Shown here piece after piece: positions 25,301 to 33,340 of a stretch of DNA of 64,000 nucleotides. Below the pieces are notes generated by a model that saw only the letters and a program-made list of their open reading frames with translations, had not been told where the DNA came from and searched no databases. Positions within the stretch are counted from its first letter, which is position 1. Each line of letters opens with the position of its first letter. The DNA is from Amphritea pacifica. GTDB taxonomy: Bacteria > Pseudomonadota > Gammaproteobacteria > Pseudomonadales > Balneatricaceae. The position numbers and the translations under genes are program-made. The stretch is from the NCBI RefSeq assembly GCF_016924145.1, contig NZ_JAFFZO010000005.1, positions 98,850 through 162,849 on the forward strand, read 5' to 3'.

Positions 25301-27126
25301 CGATCAGTCTGGTGGCGGCGTTTAACCACATGCATATCTTTATCGATCCCGATCCCGATGTTGCCAGCGCATTTGTTGAACGTAAACGGATGTTTGAACT
25401 GCCGCGATCCAGTTGGGCAGATTATAACAGCAAGCTGATCAGTAAGGGTGGAGGGGTGTTTGCCCGGTCGGCCAAATGGATCGATATTTCACCCCAGATG
25501 AAAAAGCGTTTTGCGATTTCAGCTGATCGCCTGGCCCCGAATGATCTGATCAACGCCTTGCTGAAAGCCCCCGTCGATATGTTGTGGAACGGCGGTATCG
25601 GAACCTACGTTAAGGCGACTCAGGAAAGCCATGCCGATGTGGGTGATAAAGCCAATGATAGCGTGCGGGTCAATGGTTGTGAGCTGAGATGTAAAGTGTT
25701 GGGCGAGGGGGGCAATCTGGGGTTCACCCAGTTAGGACGGATCGAATTTGCTCTCAATGGCGGTTCGTCTAACACCGACTTTATCGATAATGCCGGCGGC
25801 GTGGACTGTTCCGACCATGAAGTGAATATCAAGATTCTGCTGAATGAACTGGTCAGCCAGGGTGATATGACGATGAAACAGCGTAATCAGCTGCTTCGTG
25901 ATATGACCGATGATGTCGCAGAGCTGGTGTTGAAAAACAACTATCGACAGGCGCAGGCACTGAATATCGCTGAGACCTTTTCCAGGGAGTCTCTCGATGA
26001 TTATATCCGTCTGATTAAGAGCCTGGAGCGGGAGGGAAAACTGAATCCGGAGCTGGAGTTTTTACCCACTGAGAAACAGCTGATACAGCGTCGCGAGCAG
26101 GGGCAGGGGTTAACCCGGCCAGAACTGTCAGTGTTGATCTGTTATGCGCGGATTGAGTTAAAGCAGGCTCTGATTAATTCCTGGATTACCGAGGATGAAG
26201 GTTTTTCCAAAGAGATGGAAACGGCGTTTCCGGCGCGTTTGCTCAAGGAATTTCCTGAGGCAATGCATAATCACCGTCTGCATCGGGAGATCACCGCCAC
26301 TCAGATCGCCAATGATCTGATTAACCGGATGGGGATCACCTTTGTTAACAACCTTAGTACGGCTATCGGTGTCAGCTATGCTCAGATTGCAGCGGCATAT
26401 ATGGCCGCCCGTGAGATCTTTAATATTGAGCATCAGTGGCAGCAGATTGAAGCACTGGACAATCAGATACCAGCGGATCTGCAGGTTGCCATGATGCGGG
26501 ATCTGATTCAGCTCCTTGGCCGGGGGACACAGTGGTTGCTGAGACACCATCGTGACAGTCTCAGTATGCAGGGTTGTCTGGAGGTTTATAAACCAGCCAT
26601 TGACCAGGTTGTGGTTTCTGATAAACAGATCCACAAAGTGATTCCAGCCGACCGTCTGAAGGAAAAATATGAGAGTTATACTGGTGCGGGAACTCCGGGG
26701 CAGTTGGCAGCTTTCTGTGCCGCCAGTGAAAATATCTATTGGTTGCTGGATGTGATCGATGTTGCCCGCGAAACCAGCGAGGATGTTGAGCAGGTAGCGA
26801 GCACCTATTTTGGTGTGGGAACCAGCCTCAATCTGATCTGGCTGGATAAGCAGATCCGTCAGTTTGTTGCGGTTAACCATTGGCAGGCGCTGGCCAAAAA
26901 TAGTTATCGGATTGAACTGGATAACCAGCATCGGGCACTGACACTGAAAGTGCTTCAGACAGGGGAGCCGGGAAGTAGTGTCAAGCAGCGGCTGGAGCGC
27001 TGGCAGCAGGAGCGGGCGGTGCACCTGGAGCGTTGGCATTACACACTCAAGGATATTCAGAATACCAAACTGATTGATTGTTCGATTTTCGCAGTGGCGC
27101 TGAGTGTGCTGCTCGAACTTCGTTAA
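22333..27126 (+). CDS. NAD-specific glutamate dehydrogenase, large (180-kDa) type
   Basis: Start set at ATG 22333 ([13 protein letters not shown]) because CTGGAG lies about 10 bp upstream; an in-frame ATG at 22219 would add 38 residues of un-family-like sequence. About 1597 aa, matching the ~1600 aa GDH-180 class found in Pseudomonas and Streptomyces. A long N-terminal ACT-like regulatory region ([20 protein letters not shown]) is followed by the catalytic core near residue 800 with [20 protein letters not shown] and [15 protein letters not shown], and the nucleotide domain with [20 protein letters not shown]. It deaminates L-glutamate to 2-oxoglutarate with NAD+, feeding the TCA cycle. Sits just before putP/putA, completing proline catabolism. 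Ends at a strong terminator. Confidence 0.95.
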   Translation: [1597 protein letters not shown]

Positions 27127-27142
27127 CGCAACCGTCATTGTA

Positions 27143-27178
27143 AAAAGCGGAGCCGGCATCTGTCGGCTCCGCTTTTTT
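27143..27178 (+). terminator. Rho-independent terminator after NAD-GDH
   Basis: AAAGCGGAGCCGGC-ATCT-GTCGGCTCCGCTTT, a long GC-rich stem (one G-T pair) with a T run, 17 bp after the stop. Confidence 0.92.
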
Positions 27179-27180
27179 AT

Positions 27181-27553
27181 GTCGGACAAACAGGTATCTG
27201 TGATGGGGGACTCTGTTTGAATAAAAACCTACAAAATCTCACTCAAATAAAAGGATGTTCTTTTATTATTGTTTAAATAGGAAAAAAGGCTGCTTTTTGT
27301 TCTGTAAGCTATGTCGCTTCACTGTCTGCATTTGGGTACTGGATTGTATCGCAGCACAGACTCTGTGTTTCAGCGTTTGCTCACTGAGGTGGCAGATGGG
27401 GGGGGCGGGCTTTCTGAGCCTGTCTCTGAAACATACAAAATGCCGGTGGTGATACCGGTTATAACAATAATTGAATCTGCAACCTGTGCACTGTCCGGCT
27501 ATGTAGTTGGCCCGCGCGGATGTGGTTAGCAGATTCTAAAATCGATGAGGCTT
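27181..27553. other. Non-coding region upstream of putP
   Basis: About 370 bp without a convincing gene. The first half is AT-rich and promoter-like; the second half holds a CCGGT...ACCGG inverted repeat near 27444-27460. Two short overlapping open frames (65 and 72 codons) have no ribosome-binding sites and no family resemblance and are taken as chance. Probably the putP control region; the regulator is not identifiable. Confidence 0.5.
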
Positions 27554-27557
27554 ATGC

Positions 27558-29027
27558 ATGATAATAACACTGACCTTTATTATCTATCTGGTTCTGATGT
27601 TGGCGATAGGGGTTGTTGCTTATCGTCGCACCAAGGATCTTTCTGATTATGTACTGGGGGGGCGGAATCTCGGAGCATTTCCCAGTGCGCTGAGTGCCGG
27701 TGCATCCGATATGAGCGGCTGGCTACTGATGGGATTGCCAGGTTATGCAATGTCTGCAGGTTATGGATCGTTCTGGCTGGCGGGTGGTCTGCTGGTGGGA
27801 ACATGGCTGAACTGGCTGGTCGTTGCGCAGCGACTGAGGGTTTATTCCGCGCAGGCTGACGATTCGCTGACGTTACCAGCATTTTTCGAAAAGCGTTTTA
27901 ATGACAGTAGCCGCAGTCTTCGTGTCGTATCGGCCTTCTTTGTCCTGGTCTTTTTCCTGTTTTACACCAGCTCAGGTCTGGTTGCAGGTGGCAAGTTGTT
28001 TGAAACGGTATTCGGATTCGATTATACCCTGGCCGTATTGCTGGGTGCTGTTGCTGTTATCTCCTATACGTTGTTTGGTGGTTATCTGGCGGTTTGCTGG
28101 ACCGATGTGGTGCAGGGCCTGCTGATGGTGGGCGCCCTGTTACTGGTGCCCCTGTTTGCCATTGGTGAGCTGGGGGGGATGAGCCAGACGCTGGAGGCCG
28201 TCAACGCCAAGAATCCTGAATTGTTGAATATGTTTACCGAGGCGGATGGCAGCTCTATCACGCTTATCGGGACGTTGTCGCTGCTGGGTTGGGGGCTGGG
28301 CTATTTTGGTCAGCCTCACATTCTGGCGCGATTTAAGGGGATTTCCAGCAAAGACGCTGTGCCTTCCGCCCGTCGTATTGCCGTTATCTGGTCTGCTTTT
28401 TCCATGGCTGGGGCCTGCCTGATCGGTCTGGCTGCCATTGGTTATCTGCCTGATGGTCTGGGGGATAATGAGACCGTCTTTATGGTTATGGTCGATGCGC
28501 TGTTCCATCCGCTGATTGCCGGGATTCTGCTGGCGGCGATTCTGGCGGCCGTTATGAGTACTGCAGACTCTCAGCTGCTGGTGTCCTCCTCTGCACTGGC
28601 TGAGGACTTCTACAAAGCCCTGTTCAATCAGGAGGCTTCCCAGGAAAAACTGGTCATGGTTGGTCGTTTTGCGGTGATTGCGATAGCGGTCATCGCGACT
28701 TTTTTTGCGCTGGATAAAGATTCCAAGGTGCTGAGTCTGGTGTCTTATGCCTGGGCTGGCTTTGGGGCAGCTTTTGGGCCGGCCCTGATTATGTCGCTGT
28801 ACTGGAAACGCATGAATACAGCAGGAGCGCTGTCGGGGATTATTGTCGGTGGTGTTACGGTGGTGGTATGGAAGCAGCTAAGTGGTGGATGGTTTGATCT
28901 TTATGAGATTATTCCGGGTGTCGTGTTTGCGTTTATCGCTATTGTTGTTGCAACGCTGGCAACAGCAGCACCGGCCCGATCCGTGACAGAGCGTTTTGAA
29001 AGTGTCGTAGCGGAAATAAAAGACTAG
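27558..29027 (+). CDS. putP: Sodium/proline symporter PutP
   Basis: 489 aa (E. coli PutP is ~500). SSS-family membrane protein with about 13 helices. DLSDYVLGGRNLGAFPSALS, then AGASDMSGWLLMGLPGYAM at ~45-65, is the PutP signature holding sodium/substrate residues; GWGLGYFGQPHILARFKGI and the helix-9 segment AAVMSTADSQLLVSSSALAEDF also match. It imports L-proline with Na+ across the inner membrane. Located between NAD-GDH and putA, all on the same strand but each with its own terminator, so a regulon and not one operon. Confidence 0.95.
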   Translation: MIITLTFIIYLVLMLAIGVVAYRRTKDLSDYVLGGRNLGAFPSALSAGASDMSGWLLMGLPGYAMSAGYGSFWLAGGLLVGTWLNWLVVAQRLRVYSAQADDSLTLPAFFEKRFNDSSRSLRVVSAFFVLVFFLFYTSSGLVAGGKLFETVFGFDYTLAVLLGAVAVISYTLFGGYLAVCWTDVVQGLLMVGALLLVPLFAIGELGGMSQTLEAVNAKNPELLNMFTEADGSSITLIGTLSLLGWGLGYFGQPHILARFKGISSKDAVPSARRIAVIWSAFSMAGACLIGLAAIGYLPDGLGDNETVFMVMVDALFHPLIAGILLAAILAAVMSTADSQLLVSSSALAEDFYKALFNQEASQEKLVMVGRFAVIAIAVIATFFALDKDSKVLSLVSYAWAGFGAAFGPALIMSLYWKRMNTAGALSGIIVGGVTVVVWKQLSGGWFDLYEIIPGVVFAFIAIVVATLATAAPARSVTERFESVVAEIKD

Positions 29028-29045
29028 ACTTATTCTGAATAGCAT

Positions 29046-29069
29046 AAAGCCCCATTAGGGGCTTTTTTT
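29046..29069 (+). terminator. Rho-independent terminator after putP
   Basis: AAAGCCCC-ATTA-GGGGCTTT hairpin followed by a T run, about 18 bp after the putP stop. Confidence 0.92.
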
Positions 29070-29325
29070 ATGTCCGCAGGATGTTTTTCAGCGTGATTCT
29101 TTGGGGTTAATTGTCTAAATATTTTTGATCTGGTGAGACTTAATTTTTGTTTTTGTTTAAAAAATATGACAATTATTTAAAAAAAATAACTTTATAGTGA
29201 AAACGACTTTATGGGACTGTTTAGAATGGGGTACATGAATCGTTCTTGCAGTGAAAATGGGTAAATACGCAAACAGCAGAACCAGAGCTGAGCTGTTTTC
29301 AAGCAGATTTTTAAAAGGTGAAACT

Positions 29326-32300
29326 ATGACAAAAACAACTGACCAGTGCCGTACCGAAATACGTGAGCACTACCTTGCAAACGAGACTCAGGTTATCCGT
29401 GGTCTTATGGCAAATGCGCGTATGACAGCAGAAGATCGTAAGCAGATCTCTGCCAATGCTGCGCAACTGGTAACCACAGTTCGTAATGAAAGTTCGCCTT
29501 CAATGATGGAAAAATTTCTGGGTGAATACGGCCTGACCACAAAAGAGGGTGTAGCCCTGATGTGTCTGGCGGAAGCACTGCTGCGGGTGCCTGATTCAAT
29601 GACAATTGATGCGTTGATCGAAGATAAAGTGGCATCGGGTAACTGGGGTGAGCATCTGGGTAAATCCAAATCTTCACTGGTGAACTCCTCAACCTGGGCG
29701 TTGTTGCTGACGGGTAAGCTGATTGCGCCTGCTGAAGATAAAGGTGTTACGCAGACGCTGCGTGCTATGGTTAAGCGCCTGGGTGAGCCCGTTGTGCGTA
29801 CTGCCGTGGGCCAGGCGATGAAAGAGCTGGGACGCCAGTTTGTACTCGGCCGTACGATTGAAGAAGCGACCAAGAATGCCCGTAAACTGGAAAAACAGGG
29901 CTATTCCTATTCTTACGATATGCTCGGTGAAGCCGCGCGTACCGATGCCGATGCGGTACGCTATCATCAGGCATACAGTGTTGCGATCGGGAAGCTGGCT
30001 CCGGCGTGCATCCATTCTGATATCCGCATGAATCCAGGGATCTCTGTTAAGCTTTCTGCGCTGCATGCCCGCTATGAGTTTGGTCAGAGAGAACGGGTCA
30101 TGACTGAACTGGTTGAGCGTACTAAAACGCTGGCCCTGCAGGCGAAAGAAGCCAACATGGGCTTCAATATCGATGCTGAAGAGCAGGACCGTCTGGATCT
30201 TTCTCTGGATATTATCGAAGCGGTTCTGTCCGATGAGGCTCTGGCTGGCTGGGATGGCTTTGGTATTGTGGTACAGGCTTTCGGCCCCCGTGCCTCTTTT
30301 GTGCTTGACTGGCTTTATGCCCTGGCGACCCGCCTGGATCGTAAAATTATGGTTCGTCTGGTGAAGGGGGCTTATTGGGATGCTGAGATTAAGCGCTCTC
30401 AGGAGCTGGGCCTGGATGGTTTTCCGGTGTTCACCCGGAAGGTCAACTCCGATGTCTCTTATCTGTGTTGCGCCGAAAAACTGCTGGCGATGACCGATCG
30501 CATTTACCCACAATTTGCCACTCACAATGCCCACTCTGTATCCGGTATTCTGCATCTGGCACGTGATCTGGATAACAAGCAGTTTGAGTTTCAGCGCCTG
30601 CACGGCATGGGTGAATCATTGCATGATACGGTGTTGAAAGGTGAAGGTACCCGTTGCCGTATCTATGCACCGGTAGGTGCTCACCGTGATCTGCTGGCCT
30701 ATCTGGTACGCCGTCTGTTGGAAAACGGTGCCAACAGCTCTTTCGTCAACCAGATTGTCGATACCCGGATTAAACCTGAAGATATCGCCCGTGATCCGTT
30801 TTCTGTGGTTGAAGCGATGGGGGAGAATATCAGCAGTACGGCTATCTCCCGCCCGGTTGATCTGTTTGGCGACAAGCGTAAGAATGCAAAGGGCTGGGAT
30901 ATTACCGATCCGGTAACCATTGCAGAGCTTGAAGCGCAACAGGCTGAGTTCAAAACGGCACAGTGGCACGCAGCTCCGGTGATTGCAGGTGCTTCACAGG
31001 GGGGCGAAAGCAGTGCAGATTATAACCCTGCATTGCCTGAAGACTGTGTCGGTCAGGTAGTCACGGCATCCCCTGAAGATATTGAAACGGCAATTGTTGC
31101 CGCGCAGAATGGCTATGCAAGCTGGTCACAGAAAAGTGCTTCAGAACGCGCTGATTGCCTGCGTAGGGTGGCTGACCTGTTTGAGCAGAATGCACCGGAA
31201 CTGTTTACACTGGCGACCCGTGAAGCGGGAAAAACCCTGCGTGATGCCGTAGGCGAAGTGCGTGAAGCGGTGGATTTTGCCCGTTTCTATGCCAACGAAG
31301 CTGAGCGTAATGAGTCTGCAGGTGAAGCGCGCGGTGTGATTACCTGTATCTCTCCCTGGAACTTTCCGCTGGCTATCTTCTCCGGTCAGGTTCTGGCTGC
31401 CATCGCTGCCGGAAATGCCGTTCTGGCTAAACCCGCCGATCAGACTCCTTTGATTGCAGCCCGGGCCGTTGAGCTGATGCATGAAGCCGGGATTCCTGCC
31501 GATGTGATCCAGTTGCTGCCGGGTAGTGGTGTTGCTGTCGGTGCCCCGCTGACCTCAGACAGTCGTATTGCGGGTGTCTGCTTTACCGGATCTACGGTGA
31601 CGGCACAGCGGATCAACCGGGTGATGGCGGAAAATTTGGCTCCTGACGCACCGCTGGTGGCTGAAACCGGTGGAATGAACGCGATGATCGTCGATTCCAC
31701 TGCACTGCCTGAACAGGTAGTACGCGATGTTCTGGCGTCCTCTTTTCAGAGTGCCGGACAGCGCTGTTCCGCGCTGCGGGTTCTCTATCTGCAGAAAGAT
31801 ATTGCCGACAACCTGCTGGAGATGCTGTTCGGTGCAATGGATGAGTTGCGACTGGGTGATCCTGCACTGCTGAGCACTGATGTAGGCCCGGTCATCGATC
31901 AGGCTGCAAAAGCTAAGATAGAGGCTCATTGCGCCAAGTATGCGGCCAGGGGACGGGTACTGAAATCTCTGTCAATCCCTGAGCAGGGGCTGTTTGTCGC
32001 ACCAGCTGTCATCAAACTCGACAGTATCTCTGAACTGGAAGAGGAGATCTTCGGACCGGTGCTGCATGTTGTTACTTTTGAGGCAGAAAATATCAATAAA
32101 GTGGTCGATGCGATTAACGCCACCGGGTACGGTCTGACCTTTGGTCTGCATACCCGGGTCGATAACCGTGTAGCGCAGATCTGCAACCGTATCAGGGTCG
32201 GTAACATCTATGTTAACCGTAACCAGATCGGGGCCATTGTGGGTTCCCAGCCATTTGGTGGCGAAGGCTTGTCCGGCACCGGACCAAAAGCAGGTGGACC

Positions 32301-32949
32301 TGAGTACGTGAAGCGCTTTATGCAGACTGAAACTGCTGCATCGGTTCCGTCTAAGCTGATTCCGGCGGTTACCGCGGGGGCCCTGCAACCGGCCATTGAT
32401 AGCCTGAACAACAGTAAGTGGGCTATGGACACCCGCCGGATTGAAAAGCTTAAAGAGCTGTTCAGCGGGGCGGATATCCTGTTCTCTTCACTGGAGCATG
32501 AACCCCAGCCAATGCCCGGGCCGACCGGGGAGCTTAACGTGCTTTCCACCCATGCCAGGGGCACTGTGCTCTGTCTCGGACCCGATCTGAAAAGTGCTAT
32601 GCATCATGCGCTTCTGGCTCTGTCACAGGGCAATGCCGTTGTGGTTATCGCTCCCGGGGCTGAGGCTGAATGTCAGGCCGCTATCGCCGGTGGTTTACCG
32701 GTCCGTGCGATCAGTGGGTTAGTGGAGCCTCAGGCTTTGGCGACAGTATCCGGGTTCGCTGCGGTTGCCAGCTGTGCCGACACGGTTGTTCTGCAAGCTT
32801 ACCGTGTAGCTCTGGCGTCCCGTGACGGGGTGTTAATTCCCCTGATTACTGAGCGTAATGCATCTGAGCGTTTCACTCTCGAACGTCACCTCTGTATTGA
32901 TACTACTGCTGCAGGGGGGAACGCCAGTCTGATCGCAGCATCTGAGTAA
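29326..32949 (+). CDS. putA: Bifunctional proline dehydrogenase / P5C dehydrogenase PutA (type B)
   Basis: 1207 aa from ATG 29326 (AAAAGGTGA upstream; an in-frame ATG 25 codons earlier lacks support). Proline dehydrogenase barrel at roughly 150-460 (NPGISVKLSALHARYEF, VRLVKGAYWDAEIKRSQELG, ATHNAHSVSGIL). Aldehyde dehydrogenase domain from ~540: TCISPWNFPLAIFSGQV, VCFTGSTVTAQRI, glutamate in AETGGMNAMIVDS and catalytic cysteine 814 in SAGQRCSALRVL. It oxidises L-proline to glutamate via P5C with FAD and NAD+. There is no N-terminal ribbon-helix-helix, so it is not an autoregulator like E. coli PutA; the extra C-terminal domain (~1040-1207, RGTVLCLGPDLKSAMHHALL) marks type B, in which this domain caps the substrate tunnel. 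Confidence 0.95.
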   Translation: MTKTTDQCRTEIREHYLANETQVIRGLMANARMTAEDRKQISANAAQLVTTVRNESSPSMMEKFLGEYGLTTKEGVALMCLAEALLRVPDSMTIDALIEDKVASGNWGEHLGKSKSSLVNSSTWALLLTGKLIAPAEDKGVTQTLRAMVKRLGEPVVRTAVGQAMKELGRQFVLGRTIEEATKNARKLEKQGYSYSYDMLGEAARTDADAVRYHQAYSVAIGKLAPACIHSDIRMNPGISVKLSALHARYEFGQRERVMTELVERTKTLALQAKEANMGFNIDAEEQDRLDLSLDIIEAVLSDEALAGWDGFGIVVQAFGPRASFVLDWLYALATRLDRKIMVRLVKGAYWDAEIKRSQELGLDGFPVFTRKVNSDVSYLCCAEKLLAMTDRIYPQFATHNAHSVSGILHLARDLDNKQFEFQRLHGMGESLHDTVLKGEGTRCRIYAPVGAHRDLLAYLVRRLLENGANSSFVNQIVDTRIKPEDIARDPFSVVEAMGENISSTAISRPVDLFGDKRKNAKGWDITDPVTIAELEAQQAEFKTAQWHAAPVIAGASQGGESSADYNPALPEDCVGQVVTASPEDIETAIVAAQNGYASWSQKSASERADCLRRVADLFEQNAPELFTLATREAGKTLRDAVGEVREAVDFARFYANEAERNESAGEARGVITCISPWNFPLAIFSGQVLAAIAAGNAVLAKPADQTPLIAARAVELMHEAGIPADVIQLLPGSGVAVGAPLTSDSRIAGVCFTGSTVTAQRINRVMAENLAPDAPLVAETGGMNAMIVDSTALPEQVVRDVLASSFQSAGQRCSALRVLYLQKDIADNLLEMLFGAMDELRLGDPALLSTDVGPVIDQAAKAKIEAHCAKYAARGRVLKSLSIPEQGLFVAPAVIKLDSISELEEEIFGPVLHVVTFEAENINKVVDAINATGYGLTFGLHTRVDNRVAQICNRIRVGNIYVNRNQIGAIVGSQPFGGEGLSGTGPKAGGPEYVKRFMQTETAASVPSKLIPAVTAGALQPAIDSLNNSKWAMDTRRIEKLKELFSGADILFSSLEHEPQPMPGPTGELNVLSTHARGTVLCLGPDLKSAMHHALLALSQGNAVVVIAPGAEAECQAAIAGGLPVRAISGLVEPQALATVSGFAAVASCADTVVLQAYRVALASRDGVLIPLITERNASERFTLERHLCIDTTAAGGNASLIAASE

Positions 32950-32976
32950 CTCACGGCTGCTCAGGTGATCTCTCAG

Positions 32977-33010
32977 TGAAGTATCGCTGCTATTTTTCAG
33001 TGATACTTCA
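32977..33010. repeat. 9-bp inverted repeat downstream of putA
   Basis: TGAAGTATC and its exact reverse complement GATACTTCA, separated by 16 bp, 27 bp after the putA stop. No T-run follows, so it is not a standard terminator; it may form an mRNA 3' hairpin. Confidence 0.5.
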
Positions 33011-33080
33011 TCTCTGCAATCCTTTCTCCGCGGGATTGTTGATCTGTCGGAATAGTGTGTTTCTATCACCGGCTTTTGTG

Positions 33081-33104
33081 CCCCTCCCCGTGAGGGGTTT
33101 TTTT
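33081..33104 (+). terminator. Rho-independent terminator
   Basis: CCCCTC-CCCGT-GAGGGG stem followed by seven T. Likely the actual end of the putA transcript. Confidence 0.88.
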
Positions 33105-33340
33105 CGTTCAGACGTCACTCATTCCCGGTATAAGCAGTTCACCATTTCGTGTAATACCCTGATTATTTATATCCGGTCTTTCAGTAGGATATGAGTCAGC
33201 CGGGTGAAGGGGGTATTTCAAACACTTCAGCTATACAGGATTGAGTACATTTTCAATCTGAGAGTTTTCCAGGTGGGCGTTTAGTGCTAATCTCGGGTAC
33301 CCGCTGTTTTAACAGAGGGTTTTACAACAAGGAGTTAGTT

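Larger units (their letters stand above)
32950..33340. other. Intergenic region putA to GGDEF-EAL gene
   Basis: About 390 bp. Contains a 9-bp perfect inverted repeat (TGAAGTATC 32977-32985 / GATACTTCA 33002-33010), then a Rho-independent terminator at 33081-33104, and an AT-rich stretch that should carry the promoter of the downstream gene. No convincing gene; a 72-codon open frame across it has no ribosome-binding site. Confidence 0.55.

Noticed and set aside
26158-27189. 343-codon minus-strand frame
   Set aside because: Antisense to the NAD-glutamate dehydrogenase C-terminus; also includes the terminator; composition typical of a shadow frame.
27255-27529. Two overlapping small frames upstream of putP as leader peptides
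   Set aside because: No ribosome-binding sites, no repeated regulatory codons and no attenuator hairpin.
29689-30603. 304-codon minus-strand frame
   Set aside because: Antisense to the PutA proline dehydrogenase domain; no family resemblance.
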